From positions 32,248,441-32,312,440 of the forward strand of contig CM026568.1 in the NCBI GenBank assembly GCA_015143295.1: a stretch of DNA of 64,000 nt, given 5' to 3'. The stretch's first letter is position 1. Every line of letters starts with the position of its first letter. The notes beneath the pieces were generated by a model that worked only from the letters and a program-made list of their open reading frames with translations, was not told where the DNA came from and searched no databases. Source of the stretch: Tetracentron sinense. Taxonomy: Eukaryota; Streptophyta; Magnoliopsida; Trochodendrales; Trochodendraceae. This document shows positions 51,101 to 64,000 of this stretch, one piece after another. A program made the position numbers and the translations under genes.

Positions 51101-54100
51101 TCAATTTTCATTAAAGGAAAAAGTAAAGCTGTCCATAGGTGATACAGCTGCATGAAACACTAATTGTTTCCAGGTTGTATAGAATTACGCGCGTTGATTG
51201 CATTGTCGTACCTTGAGAGTTTCCTTCTCAATATATGTGAGAGAAAGGATGGAGAATTCAAGTAGATGGTATTGTTCTAGATCTCCGAGCTGAGGTTCAC
51301 GGCAATGAGGCCTCCTTCATCAGCCATCTGACTTCATTTTGAAAATCAACCTTCATTGTGGAGGACTCTCTATGAGGAGTGATTTCATGACATAGAGCTT
51401 GTACTTTGGGATTTGCACTTGATTGCCCTTTTAGGCGAGCATGCGAATATCACCTAGAGAAGAATTATTGCTTGGTGTTTTGGGGGTACATATTTGTTAA
51501 CAAAATATGAACCTGGAGAAGAATTATTGGGAAAACTATTATAGAATTATTTAATACTTCTGTATCTATGCTTTGATTAGACTTTAGAGTACTTCTGTAG
51601 TCTGTACCTATACTTTGATTGTATAATTTCAATAACGCACATGAGTTGTTTGTACTGGGCACATACATGAGTTGTCTAACTTGCCCCCCCAGAGAACCTG
51701 ACACGTGAAGAAAACTATATAGATACGTTGATAATATGTGAGAATATTGATATAGTAGGAAAAATATAAAGATTGAATATCTATTAAAATATCTCTAGAT
51801 GGTCATCAATTGTTATTGAAATAAACACAACAGTAACAGAACATAAGAGAATAGGTGAATCAGGTACTCATCTGATTGTCACGTTGACATGCTCAATTGA
51901 TTGCGCGATGTCTAACCCCAGATTTGTCAAAATAAATGAGCTATTACATAAAATCTTTCCTATCAGATTCATGAGCACAAGTTTATTAAAAAAGAAGTTC
52001 CTTGTTGAATACATGTTTTTTGCTAGACACTTTTGTTTCCCCTGTAGTTAGCCTGGTCATTCTCTCACTCTCTCTACTAATGCTGTCATTGATATAAACC
52101 ATAGCCTGGGGATGGTTTGGTGAAGCATATTGGATGATGGTCGGGGTGCAGCTACCTGCCTTTTGGCTTTTTATATTGATGGATAAGGAATAAGTTGTCC
52201 GGTTTACTCTTACTGATAAAAATTTATAGTGTTGGGAGGAAATTAAGACTAGAGCTTACTAAGGTCTTTGAAAAATGCTTGTGCCTTCCATTTATTGGCA
52301 AAGTTTTTATTTATTTATTATTTTTTGCAAGATTTGAGCATCAGGGATCTGCCAAATGAATTCTGTTGGGCCTTGAGTGAAAATTATGGATCTCAGATTC
52401 GAAAGTGGCTAAACAGCCAGTCAACCACACAACATTGTTGAAGAGAAAAGAAAGATGCAATCTGTCTACCTAGTCAACTTGGACTAATAGATATTTGCAA
52501 ACTTGTTCATCTGAGCTGTACTTTTTATCTTGTATGTTTTAATGGGTTTTCTTTTCTTAATTCTTACAGATAGTACTGCATTTTTTCTGAGCCTGCCTTT
52601 GATATTCTGCTAATATATTGCTTTGATTGGTAATTGTCTCTATTACGGCAGATAGAAACATTCCCCATAACAATGAGGAAGATTGGGCTGCCAGGGCTAG
52701 AGCATGGGCCTCCGCTAAAGTAGCAATTGAAAATCAGCATCCGCTGTCACAGTTTGCACCCGTTGACAGACCAGAAGAGCACAATCTTGTATATCATGAT
52801 CAGTATCAACAAACTGTCGATCCTCATTACACAGATGTTCGTCAATCATCACTTCCTACACCTAGTCATCAACAGTTCCTAGCTTCTGCTGCAAATCCTC
52901 ACAGATCACCAGTAAATCATCTGCAGGAGTCCACATCCTTCAGCTCTGGACCATCCTCTTATGTTTCAGATGGGCATTTATCTTATATTGCTAGAGATGG
53001 AGTTTTGGCTGCAGATTCAAATCCTGTATATCCTCGTCACGAAAGTGTTCCTGCGAGCTCATCCGTTTATCAGCAGGAGGTACCTTCTAGTTATTCTTCT
53101 GTTACAGGTAATGCTTTACTTAGCAATTGAATTTGCATGTGAAGCTTGTACTCAAGAACTGCTGCTATAGAACTAGTTATGCTTATTAATTGCATCCCTG
53201 CATTGTGCCAGACTCACAGCCACTGGCATATCTAGTTAATTGATTCGAGTTTGGACCTTTTTATGGGGCTTTTGTCAAGATTCAATTTTATACTATTTAT
53301 GAGTTTTAGGCCATTTGGATCTGCATTTCATTCTTAATAAAATTCCTGTTATTAATAAAAATAGACCTTTTCATCTGCATATATATCCAAATTGAATGTG
53401 TAGCTACATTTTTTTCTTGATTCAAATAATCATTCCTTTCATCTTTAGTTCCTTACGTTCTCCTATCATGGCTCTTCAGCTGATATTTGAACCACGGTCT
53501 GGAATCCCTTTAAGTTGGCTTGCAATGAAAGTAAAGAGACGTCACTTATCAATTTATATGCATAGAAGCATTTTGTTACCAAAATTGAGAATTTAAAATC
53601 CTAGTTCTACTTTTCTGTTAATGGATGCTAAGTATACTTTGTCACTGCAGCTTAGATGAACTAATCTGCTGCTTCCTCTTGCATAATTTTAACCATTGAA
53701 CCTATCACAAAGTGGAAGGATGGTGCATTGCATCTGTGCATGAATTACACTTTTAGAATAATATTGTCAGTAAAAAATTATTAACTGAAGTATTGAGAAT
53801 AAACACCATGGTAGCGAAGAAAATCCTGTGCATTAGTCAAGATGGGGAGCTAAATGATCAAACTCTCCCATACTTCTTTGTTGTCATTTTTTTGAGGCAC
53901 TTCAAATCTATTGTCCTGTTTCCAGGCCTGAAGCTGTACCTTGAATCCAGTGCAGCATATTGGCCTCAGGTTTTTGTCTTTTTGCTACCAAAGCTGGGAT
54001 TTTTCCAAGCGACTCCCATATACAGGGATTATTCTACTGGCACCATAGTCACAAAAAACTGCATTTTTTTTTTTTAAAAGCCCGTTTAAAACGCGCATTA

Positions 54101-57100
54101 ATACCTTGCCGTAGTTTGAATAAAACACGTATTATAGTTTTAAACTCGTTTAAAACGAATAATAAGAAAAAAAAACACGTTTAAAACAAATAATATGAAA
54201 AAAAAACTGATAATCTTGAAATTTTTTGGGAATGAAGATTATACAGATATTGACGACTTTGATGCTTTTTAAAGGGATTGATGAATATAAATGAGTGGTT
54301 TTATTAATATACGTATTTTAGTCTTGTTTTTAATCTTGATAATTGATGTTTTAATGAAATTTAATGCCTTGATGGAATGAATTTGATGCTAAAATGATGT
54401 TATGAACTTATTATTGTTGATTATAGTTACTCTTTTTGTACATTATCTCACGAAATTGTTAGATATATTAATTAGTATCGTTACTAACTTTTATAATTAT
54501 AAATTTTTTCTCCGTTTTTTTCCCGAAGTTTTCCCGTATTTTCCTAGATTTTTTTGAATTTTTCCGTACTTGACCATTGCTGAATTATTCCCGAACCCCG
54601 ACTTTGTGAGACATCACCCACTATTGCTCTATCAGATTATGTGATGGCTGTTAGATGGAAATAATTTAGACATCTTTTTGTTAAATTTTTTGTCGTGCTT
54701 GTTACCAATGGCACAGTTCATATAGTATAAATGCCGCACAAGATGTGGTGGGGCAAGTTCCCTACCGTTAAAAAATGAAATAGTTATAAAAAAAGAAAAA
54801 AAACCCTCTCTAAATGAAAACAACGTAGTTATAAATATTCAACACCTCCCCACCCCCACTCTCTTGTTTATCTATCTTTTTTCTTTCATATTGGGATTTG
54901 TTAGATGTCTCTTTAGGAGACACATTCCCTTGCTTCATTATTTTTCCTAGTTGGCCTTGGTAGTGGTGTCTTTTCTTCCATCTCGGATCATAATTAATTG
55001 GAGTTACTTGAACCGTTGAACGAGGGAAGAAAGTGTGTACATATTGAACCTAGTACCAAAATATGCTCAAATTGGTTTCTGATTGGAAGTGAATTATCAT
55101 TTGTGGCATTTCAGGATCCACAATACTAGTTTTTATACTTACAAAAGATTCACACATACACATATTATGTATAGACTTTCTTTATTCGATTTGTTGGTAA
55201 AAGCATATCTCTATTGTATGGCATTGGCTCATTGCAATCTAAGGAAACTATGGTAAAGTACTCATCATCAATATTTTGCGAAGCTTTATGATTTATAGTG
55301 TCCTGGTATCATGTCACGTTTAGCCTATACAAATTGTCTATGAAATTTCTTCATCAGTTGCAGAACATGAAGAATGTGTCTCTAAGACCGTTGAGAGGTA
55401 GATGACATCTCCCACTATGTTATAGAAACTTATGACTTTATGGGAAATGGAAATCTTATGGCTGCTCAGTGGGATAATTGTGGATGGCAGTGGAGAGAGT
55501 TAAGTTGTTTTCACTATTTATACTGTTCAAATACTAACATGATGGAGCAAGGAGCCCATATGTTGATTCTCTATCTGATGTTCTCTTAGTCACAGTCACA
55601 AAATTCTGTGACTTTTTTTTTTTTGACAAAGTCTTGATTTGATCCTAATTTTTCATCAAATGTTTAATGCATGATTAAATCGCAACATTTTTTTTAAAAT
55701 CAAATAGTTTAAAAGAAGTTGTGAATTAAACTCGATTTTTTAACATATTGGCTCAAGAAATATGTTGAAAAATTGTAATAAGTTTATTTTAATAGTTTTT
55801 CTTGTCTTTTTTGAACTTTTTTTATTTATTTTCCCTAGCTGAATCGAATTTTTCCGTAGCCAAGTAATCCCTGAACTCCTACTTGGTGAATATGCTTTTA
55901 GTGGAAGGCGACTTTCCTCAAAATTACCAGATAGGTAAAGCTGTGAGGATAAATTCTTGCAGAGTGGCGTATGTGTTTGATGGAATTTTGGATTCGATTG
56001 TCCTTCCTCCATATCCTTCAAAAGGCTAACAAGCTAGCAATCACTAAGGAGGCTGGCAAAGTTGTTTCTTGTGGATTACACCTACATTCCTCTACTGTAG
56101 GTTACATTTTTCTTTTGTATCATATAATTTGTCTGCTTTTGATTTTTTTTTCTTTCTTTCTAATATATGTCGTGTTGAACCGACTGTTGCTTTTTCCATT
56201 GTGGTTGAAAATTCTCTATATAGTTACTTTTATCCTTTACTAGCTAATAGTCTACAACATTACAAGCATATGAGGATGGTGTCACCTGGTTGCGTAACTG
56301 ATACATATTCCTCAAGGTAGAATCAAATTGCTGCAAATATGACTGTTATCAAATACTAATTTTGTTATGGCCTTTTGAGGTTGGAATAACTGTTGCATGT
56401 GTCAGTGGCACTGCAAAATGTACCAGGTACTACTATGAATTCGGCCTTTAGGGAATTTTATTGCTTAATCTCTTTGTTCCTTCTTGTATTATCTTTATAT
56501 TTTACAATATATAAATTTGTGTTGTTGAGGAGGACAGAAAACTTTTTACTGGATTTTATGATTTCAGGTTGGTTGGTTATTGTGGATGTTTGGTAGCAAA
56601 TTTGATAGTCTCATAGAATTCCAGATTCTTGTGTTTCTATTAGTGCATAAAATTATGCAGAAGGTGGAATTTTTTCTGCATAGGTGCTGAGGAGTGGGAT
56701 GTTTGGTGGTCGATTCAAGCTGCTGGTGCTACTGGATCTTTCAGTTGTTTTACTTTGCACTCTAATTGCAGGTAAAGGGGAGGCTGGGGATCAAAAAGAG
56801 CAATTGTACAAGCCATCTTTTTTGCCCATATCTTCAGCTCATGTGCACCCGACACATCCTGCTATTGGTAGATCAACGTCGATGGAACAGCCTCATTTTA
56901 CATATGGCGATCAATCTGTTGAATCCTTAATTGATCCAAGTGATCGGCCCTTAGAATTTGCATCAAGGTTTACTCATGGCCATGATCCACATCCAGAATC
57001 TAGCTACTCTCATCCTAATCTAGTAGGACCTGTAGGCAGCGTGGACCCTATTGCAGGCCCCTCTATTCATGCTTGGACTTCTTCTGTTGCACCAGGGGTG

Positions 57101-60100
57101 GTCTATCCTCCAATTCCACCAATCCCATCAGGGCAACAGGTCTTACTTCTGTCTGTATATTTTCCTGCATTTACAGAGCCTTGATGTAAAAATGCTAATC
57201 CTTGCGTCCTTTTACAGTTTGATCCTTCCTTTGCCACATCTTCTCCGGTTTCTGGACAAGCTGCACCAGTCTTTGGGAGAATTCCTGGACCAAGCTTTCG
57301 GCCAACTATTCCAGCTGTTGGTGCACCCTTTGGTCTTGGTGCAGGAGCTGCACTTCATCTTACGGCAGCCTTTCCTGGTGATGTAAATGGGGGTTATAAT
57401 GTTTCTGAACGACCTAGAAAGGTAAACATGCTTCTACACGAGCATTTATGGTTAAGCAAACACATAATTGCTATTGACTTTCATAACCTGGAAATATTTT
57501 TCCAGGCTTCAGTACCCAATTGGCTTAGAGAGGAAATAATCAAGAAAAAAACTATCATCCCTAGTTCTGTTCAAGAACATCCTGAGGAGGATCATTTTCA
57601 ACCCATTGGAGACGAAAATACTGATAAATCTCTAAGGAAAAGTTATCGGACAGACAGCAAAAACGTTGATTCTTCTAGATCAACTGAAGATGATGATGAC
57701 GACGAGGTTTTTTTTTAATATTTCCCTTCTTGATTCTGATCTATTTTCATTTCCACTATTTGTGATTCTCTTTTGTGGAAAATCAACATTCTTTTCTTGG
57801 TAAATGAGTTTATTATTATTATTATGTTTTTTTTAGGTGAGATGTTGTTTGTTAGTGCATACTCCATCTGGCTTTGTTTCAATTGAACTTTTCTCGGATA
57901 CATAATCGAGGTCTTCTCTTATTTGCTCTCTATGTAGGATGATGTGGAAGAAGCAAAGATAGCTGCAATCAACCAGGAAATAAAGCGTGTCCTAACTGAA
58001 GTTCTTTTGAAGGTTGTAAGTTGTAACTGCTTATAAACGAATGGCCATGTATTATTTTAATTGTTGTGGTTCTAAGTTTTACATTTTTGAACAGGTTACT
58101 GATGAGTTGTTTGATGAAATTGCAACAAAAGTTCTTAGTGAAGATGATCTGACTGTTGAAGGTAAACATTATATTTCTTAACTTTTTAATTTGTGTAACA
58201 GCTGAAGCATTCAAACTGTGTTGTGATTTCCCTAAACTTGTTATATGGCATCCCTTTGCCTTGCTGCAGTTGACCACAGCAGTAATGCTTCAAATCATAA
58301 GGTTGTACAATCTCCTCCATCGGTTCCAACTCCCAAGGCTTCTGCGAATGTTCTAATTCCAGTTAAAGCCAAGGAAACTGAAGCAAAAGATTTTAGTGGG
58401 AAATCTAGTTCCAGCTCCCCTGGAGATGTATTGGGTCTTGCAAATTATGCCTCTGATGATGATGATGCTGAAGAAATTGACAGTTCCAATGTGCCAAAAA
58501 CTAGGCAAACAGGCGCTGCTCATCAGCAATCAAGCATTCAAAAGCTTTCAGAAGATATAGCTGAGGCAGTTGAGAATGGCAGTTCACAAGCAGAAACTGA
58601 GGGGCACAGTGGAGGTCAAACAAATATGGAGAGTGATCTCAAAACTCGTCCAAGTGGACCCATACATAATCACATTGCTGTAGATGTTGGGTTGAGTGAT
58701 ACTGGGGTGGATAAAGAGTTGGATCTTGAGAATGATGGCTCCCCATCTTCTGTCAAGGGGGTCTTTGGAAACTGGGGAGATAAGATTAATGTTGACAGTG
58801 GAAAGATGGTGAGAGGCTCAAATGCTTTTGAGTTGAAGGATACTATTGGGGAGATGGCCTCTATGAATCCTGAACTGCTTAGTAGGAATGTTAGTATTAA
58901 AAGGTCAATGACGGATGATTCTCAAGGTAAAGAAGCCAGAATCAAATCAGACAAGAAAGATGGACATGAAAGTAACAGGAGTTCCGCTGGTAAAGACTTT
59001 TTAAAGCAGGTAGAAAGTGGTAAGGTAAAGGTAGATGAGAAACATTCGGATTCCAATGATCATAGGAGATGGGATGAAAGGCATGCAAGAAAGGAAAAGA
59101 CTAATGAAATGAATGGTTCGAAGGAGAGAGTGAAAGAGCAAGGTGTTAAACCTGGGGAAAAGGCAAAGGAATCTGATTTTAGAAAAAAGTCTATTCATGT
59201 TAATAGTAAGGATGACAGAAAAGAATCTGATCGAGTTAAGAGTTCTAGTGCCAAAGAAGATAGTAACAGGAAAAGAGAACGAGTGAAAGATGAAAAGGGT
59301 GATAGATTGAGACATAAAGTTGAACGGGACTCAAGCAGGCACAAGAGACAGCGTTCTTCTTCAGTTGGCAGTAGGGGTAGAAATAGCAAGGACAATTTAG
59401 TGGGTGGTCATGCCAGTAATTCAAGTGATGAAGCTTCTGATGATTCAAAGAAAAGGTACACCAATACAAATCTCTCTCTCTCCTTTCGGTTATGCAGTTC
59501 TTCATATTCAGTTGCGTACTGCAGGAAGCTGCGTTCAAAAAGACGCAGTTTGTCACCATCACCTATCAGGTCTAGGAGAAGGTACTTTTCGCCATTATTT
59601 CATTATTGTTTTCCATTATTTATTGACTTGATATAGATTTCATCATTTTCATGAGATTTGAATCATCAGATCATAAGTAATTTTGAACCAATTGCTATTG
59701 ACATTTTTTTGGGTTCAATTTTCTGGTTGCAATAAATGGCAGTTGCTTACTTAACTTGTTTGTTGAAGCATTCATGTTGTAGTATTTTGTTGATATCATA
59801 CACTGAAGTAGGGTACTTAAATCGTCATTAATATAACCAATCTTATGCATGAGTTGATATTCTTTTGTTTATTATTTTAATTTCTATACATTTCCCTTTT
59901 CTGGTAATGAAGCTTGGAGAGAATACAGGTAAAGATTAAAGAAGTTAGTAAACCGCCTTCAAAGATGCACGTGACTATAGTATATTAGCTCATCAGTGTC
60001 CAGGCAGAAAGTAAATTTTGGTGTTCTCATCCTTGGCTTATCAATTTTGGCCTTGAACCCTGGAAATCCTAATTACAAGAATGAACTTGGCAGTGCTAAA

Positions 60101-61271
60101 TTTGAACCTAGAATGGAGTATCATATATGTGAATAGTTTTGTCAACTTTCTTTGGTAGCCTAACTGAAGACCACACTCCTGCAATTAATAAACTGAATTC
60201 GTTGCATGATCTAAAACATTCTGCAGAGGCACAAATCTAGTGAATACTTTAAAAAAGTACATAACAAAAGAAAACAAGTGTATTATTGGTTTGTGCACGC
60301 GCGCGCGCGCACACACACATATATATTCACCTAATGTTGATAAGGTCCACTTTTGTGATAATACCATCATTTGTACTCTCCTTGGTTGGTTATTCTATGA
60401 TGATTCTAAATTTTTTAAGAGGGTTGGGAAATGAAATATGTCTGTTCAACTGACAACTTTGCATGACGGTATGGATATAATGGAGAACACATAGTGATGG
60501 AGAACACATAGTGATGGCTAGAGGTTTTTTGCAAAATAGGGGGTTCTGCTCTATGGAGCCAGTTTGCTCAAATTTCTTAAGATCACCAAAAGATTATTTG
60601 CATTCATGTTCATTAAGAAATGAGAACTGATAATTTTGGGTTGAAAGCTTGTTTCATACAATAATTCTCAGTCCAAATACTCCAAACACAAGGTGCACAT
60701 TATCCATTTTCTTTATGCTGTTAATACCAATATACTCGGTAAATAGACAAAGATGAAATACTTCGAGGAGACTTCAGTATAGGCTATATCTTTTGAGAAT
60801 GATCTTCTCTTTTTGGAGGTTACTTGGCAATATTTATATCTATGAGATGTTAGTTATCTCGTGGAAGCAGAATAATTTATGCAACAGGCCGGTTCTTATG
60901 AAGTACTGACTCTATGCAAGGCTAAGCTTTTTCCTATTGAATTATGCTTTTTAACTCATCAGATCAGTATGATGAATTTTTGATTTCTAGACAAGTTTCG
61001 AGGTCTCCACATAGCAAGCATTCTCAACGCAGGCATTCTCCTTACTCTTCTCTCGAGAAAACCAGGTATGTTGACACACAGGTTGTTTTTAGGAATAAGA
61101 TTGTGTTAACTATGTTTTGAGGCATACACATGCATCACAACAATGAACACCTCAGGTGAATAAGCATCATTTTTTGAACCATGAAAACATTTCTTTTATT
61201 TAAATACGATTTTATTTAATTGCAGGGGGAGGAAATCGAGGTCCAACTCACCCGTCCATCGGCGAAGATGA
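48188..61271 (+). CDS. Pro/Gln-rich and RS-rich nuclear protein, probable splicing-associated factor, 12 exons
   Basis: Exons: 48188-48487, 50600-50648, 52652-53107, 56772-57139, 57218-57421, 57506-57706, 57938-58015, 58095-58161, 58270-59455, 59525-59581, 60991-61065, 61226-61271. They sum to 3087 nt (1028 residues) with phases consistent throughout. The N-terminus is Pro/Gln/Tyr-rich with a SQTQTQTQTQSQ run; then NEEDWAARARAWASAK (about 121-136), a second Pro-rich region, VPNWLREEIIKKK (462-474), a predicted helix AAINQEIKRVLTEVLLKV next to TDELFDEIATKVLSEDD, DVLGLANYASDDDD (627-640), and a basic, Arg/Ser/Asp/Glu-rich tail ending in SPSPIRSRRR and HRRR. The tail fits an RS-type nuclear protein of the spliceosome or mRNA processing. 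I know similar unnamed proteins in plants but cannot assign a function. Exon 7 could end at 58012 instead, removing one Val. Splice sites are GT-AG; intron 3 (3.7 kb) contains two hAT MITEs. Confidence 0.85.
48270..48306 (+). repeat. 6-bp tandem repeat in exon 1 encoding Ser/Thr-Gln
   Basis: CGCAGA/CGCAGT units, about six, encode alternating Gln with Ser or Thr in the first exon of the RS-rich protein. Being a hexanucleotide it changes length without shifting frame. Confidence 0.8.
54044..54612. mobile_element. hAT-like element, family D, copy 4, in intron 3 of the RS-rich gene
   Basis: The left end CATAGTCACAAAAAACTG and the right subterminal run (TTTTTCCCGAAG, GAATTATTCCCGAACCCCG, ACTTTGTGAG) match family D copy 1. 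The terminal bases at the right are altered, so the end is approximate and no duplication was recovered. The stretch TTTAAAACG recurs at the left. Confidence 0.6.
55591..55894. mobile_element. hAT MITE, family D, copy 5, in intron 3 of the RS-rich gene
   Basis: Ends CACAGTCACAAAATTCTGTG and (other strand) CATATTCACCAAGTAGGAGT are flanked by CTCTTAGT (55583-55590) and CTTTTAGT (55895-55902), seven of eight identical. The interior is AT-rich with no frame. Confidence 0.75.
60295..60325. repeat. Compound (GC)n(AC)n(AT)n microsatellite in an intron
   Basis: GCACGCGCGCGCGCGCACACACACATATATAT-type sequence lies in intron 10 of the RS-rich gene. Alternating purine-pyrimidine DNA of this kind can adopt the Z form; likely length-variable. 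Confidence 0.85.
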
Positions 61272-63159
61272 TGATGTGAAAACACAATTTCCTGAGTATT
61301 TTAGGCTTTTCAAGTGTTAGAAGTTTCTGGTAATGGAGAGACTTTGGCATCCACTGTGTGCTGAAAGTGGAAATATCATGTGCAAATCAGATCAGTGGCT
61401 ATGGCTGCTGGATATTGGAAAAAGTTAATTTGTATGTCAAACAGTGCCATGTTATGTGGGAAATTAGAAGGTTCCTGTAACACAATCTGAAGGATAAAAA
61501 CTTGGGTGGCATATTCCGGTTAGGTTGATGATGCTTGTATCCTGATCCTGACTGTCTTGAGTTTTGAATGAAAATTGTACTTCTGTCTATTTTCCTTCCA
61601 TGTAATCTTAACAACAGGGCTTGAAACAGTCAACAGCATTTAGAAGGCGAAACAATAATTTTAACAGATCAGCAGATAATTTCTTGTGTTAGTGTGATTT
61701 AGTAAGAGCTCTCTTAACAATTACTACAACCTACTGCATTTTAAGTTTTTGCAAAATCCCAACACTGCAAGGGAGCAAACATAAAGTTTGCTTATCAAAT
61801 TGGGGGGACTCTTTGGCCATTGTTAGTCTAGTCTAGATGATCTGTTGCAGAGTAAGAAGAAGAAAATTCAAACAATGGACAACCTTGCTCAGATCTTCAC
61901 GTTGAAAGAGCCGTTATGGATTGAAAGGATATAAGAGAAGGAAAAGAAGAAATGATAGTAATGCAACAAAAGTTGGGTATGAACCGTTGATTGGTTCGAG
62001 TGTTTTTTTCTTAGTTTAACGAAACAATTCGAATCAAAGAGGGAGCAATGGAGATCCCAATGGCAGCTGACACCTCCACGACGCCAAACCTAACATGTCC
62101 CAGTTGGGGTCACATGGATTTGGGTTGGTGGTGGGAAGTGGGAACCTGCCCAACTGGGTCCACGACTGCTTCCATATATTTTCGCTTCGGCAGACTCCAC
62201 ACTGGCATCATTTTTTTTTTTGGTAAACTCAGTAACAGCACAAGGTGAGTACTGAAGGCAAAGAACACTGGCATCATTTCAGTTTAGTCTATTGTGGATA
62301 TTGTAATGACTATTAAAATGCACCCACATTCCAAAGTTCATTTCTTGACGATTAATAAGAAACATTTACATTACCATTACTTAGCTTTTGCAATTTCTAG
62401 TGAAGACCTCCAATTAATTTGCGGTCAGCCTTCCTGTATATGCTAATATAGAGTTATAATGTTTTCAGGACGCTTGAACTTTAGCTTCTACTTGGCTTGT
62501 TCCAATGATGCGACAATAGCTGCGATGGTAAAGATGGAGAATCATGCAGCAACTTCGGTTCTATCCGAGCAGCCAAGCTTTTATGAGGGTAATGACACGA
62601 GCCTTTGAACCCGAGATGAATCTCACCGTTCATTTCTTGGACAGAAACATCTTCATGAACGGGCGTACTAAGGCCGGTGGGAAAAAGAAAACGTGAAACA
62701 ACTTGTATGAAGAAGGGTTGTCCAAATTCTCCATAACAGTTGGATCAGTGGAAGGAACAAGAAGCTTAAACACCAGGTGTTGTCAGGCTTATGGGAGTAC
62801 GAGGTTAGCACAAGAATGATCTGCAGAGCTGGCGTAGGATTAAATTGAGAAATACATTCTTTCTGAAACCTTGTTGGTGCTTTCTAATTTATTAAGAAAT
62901 TAAGGTCAACTTTGGGTTTTCCATAGAAGAGAACAATTTGAAACTCATCCATCTTTGTCTTTATTTTTGTATTAAACATGCCTTGGTTTCATCGCCCCAT
63001 TCTTTGGGAAAATATTAAAAATAGAGAGCAGTCCATAATCACCATGACAAACACCTATAACGTTGAAATACTTCAAATCGTCTCCCCCCGGCGCGGTTGT
63101 TGATTCCTAGAGAGCAATCCATGCAGATGATCTAATCCAAAAGATTTTGATTCCTTGCA
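61272..63159. other. 3' region of the RS-rich gene and intergenic DNA before the PADRE gene
   Basis: 61272-61600 is the likely 3' UTR, with no strong AATAAA near its end. 61600-63159 contains scattered short frames but no domain that I recognise. 62030-62280 is relatively GC-rich (GGGTTGGTGGTGGG and similar) and could be a decayed exon; I cannot support that. The PADRE gene promoter must lie in the last part. Confidence 0.45.
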
Positions 63160-63768
63160 ATGCTGAAGAGGGTTGTTCAATTATTTGCAGTGGTCCGATA
63201 TGTCCAGAGAGAATCCAGAAGAAGGAAAGAACTTGGAGGAGCTTCAATATCACTGGACTTGAGCTTACGACCGAAGGATTTGACTGTCAGGATTGTTCAT
63301 GCAGGTGGGCTCGTGGAACTTTATCATGATACAATTCCTGCATATCAAGTGATGGAAAAATATCCAGGGATGTGCCTTGCATTGCCACAAGTCTTCAAAC
63401 AGCCCCATGAGTCCCTAGTCCATCCAGAAGAAAAGCTGGTTCCAGGCCAGAAATTCTACTTAGTCCCATATACCACAGTAAGGAAACTGAAGCGTAGAAA
63501 CCCGGAGAAGGTGACATTAAAAGAAACAGAAGCTGAGGAGGTTTCTGGTGGGATTACAATGGTTGATGTAGGTGGATGTAATCCTGAGGAATCCGTTTGT
63601 TCTGCGAAAGATTTCTATGCCTCTAGAGAAAAGTGGTCTAAATGTGCTCACAGAAGATGTGGAAGAGAAGAGAAGAAGCCTTTTACACCCCCCATCAAGA
63701 AGGCAAGAATGTGTCAGCAATTGGGGTGGCAGCCTAGCCTCACTTCTGTACAAGAGCTGTCACCATGA
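63160..63768 (+). CDS. PADRE (DUF4228) domain protein, single exon
   Basis: The frame encodes 202 residues from ATG 63160 to TGA 63766-63768. Residues 1-26 are basic and hydrophobic (MLKRVVQLFAVVRYVQRESR). Residues 41-117 form the PADRE domain: LTVRIVHAGGLVELYHDTIP, then AYQVMEKYPGMCLALPQVF, HPEEKLVPGQKFYLVPYTTV and the basic RKLKRRNPEK. The rest is charged and ends with a Lys-rich patch, KKPFTPPIKKARM, possibly a nuclear signal. PADRE proteins are plant-specific and often induced by pathogens, abscisic acid or salt; that is family knowledge. The usual MGN start with a myristoylation site is absent, and a TTATTTGCAG sequence at about 63180-63189 could be an acceptor for an upstream exon, so the first ten residues are less certain. 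Confidence 0.8.
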   Translation: MLKRVVQLFAVVRYVQRESRRRKELGGASISLDLSLRPKDLTVRIVHAGGLVELYHDTIPAYQVMEKYPGMCLALPQVFKQPHESLVHPEEKLVPGQKFYLVPYTTVRKLKRRNPEKVTLKETEAEEVSGGITMVDVGGCNPEESVCSAKDFYASREKWSKCAHRRCGREEKKPFTPPIKKARMCQQLGWQPSLTSVQELSP

Positions 63769-64000
63769 CTTTCTGCAACGGACCTTTTCTTCTTGTTACA
63801 ATATGGTTTGGTATGTAGAATCCTCACAAGCAGTTTAAATGCTGGTTTTTGTATGTTGGCCTCAAATAAAATCTACAAGGGAAAGCATGTAGAATTTGTA
63901 CTTGTTTCTGCTAAGGAAACTAGCAGGTGATTACAATGAATGGCCTCTACTTGTATTCTATATTGCTGTTATTTTTTTTTATCTGTGCTAGTGTATATTT
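63769..64000 (+). other. 3' flank of the PADRE gene
   Basis: Probable 3' UTR; a polyadenylation-like AAATAAAATC occurs at about 63866. Nothing else is visible before the window ends. Confidence 0.5.

Noticed and set aside
62048-62248. Frame of 66 codons starting MEIPMAADTSTTPN
   Set aside because: Short, Trp/Gly/Thr-rich, no splice partner found and no family recognised; probably chance.

Overview
The window is nuclear DNA of a flowering plant, most likely a eudicot or an early-diverging relative with a repeat-rich genome; I cannot name the species. The evidence is GT-AG introns, plant-specific gene families (an AGCVIII kinase with a DFD motif, a PADRE/DUF4228 protein, an RH30-type DEAD-box helicase), tRNA-derived SINEs, hAT, PIF/Harbinger and LTR elements, and AT-rich intergenic DNA. 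There is no sign of an operon, CRISPR array or organelle genome.

Six host genes are supported. From left to right they are: (1) the first coding exon of a minus-strand acidic coiled-coil protein running off the left edge (248-736); (2) a minus-strand DEAD-box RNA helicase of the RH30 type in ten coding exons (3902-20492), for which I could rebuild an uninterrupted 738-residue frame; (3) a plus-strand D6PK-like AGCVIII kinase in two coding exons (35791-40323); (4) a minus-strand universal-stress-protein-domain protein in four exons (42595-43629); (5) a plus-strand 12-exon proline/glutamine- and RS-rich nuclear protein (48188-61271, 1028 residues); (6) an intronless PADRE-domain protein (63160-63768). 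A seventh, small reading frame (28728-29114, two exons) encodes a degenerate GRF zinc finger plus a membrane segment and lies inside a transposon.

Repeats dominate the rest. Intron 5 of the helicase is about 12.3 kb and holds a SINE, a 1.37-kb solo LTR with a 5-bp target duplication, and nested non-autonomous elements with hAT-like CAnnG ends, several with 8-bp duplications. One of these families (here called D) recurs in intron 3 of the helicase and twice in intron 3 of the RS protein gene. Between 22.8 and 29.5 kb sits a decayed PIF/Harbinger element (TTA duplications, broken Myb-like ORF1, broken DDE transposase) interrupted by a solo-LTR-like insertion whose U3 carries two tandem arrays. 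From 30 to 48 kb there is a TRIM element with tRNA-Met-type primer site, Tourist-like foldback MITEs, and SINEs with and without clear target duplications.

The host genes do not form a pathway; they are neighbours only. Exon boundaries were set by hand from splice-site consensus, phase continuity and family resemblance recalled from general knowledge; no database search or alignment was run.
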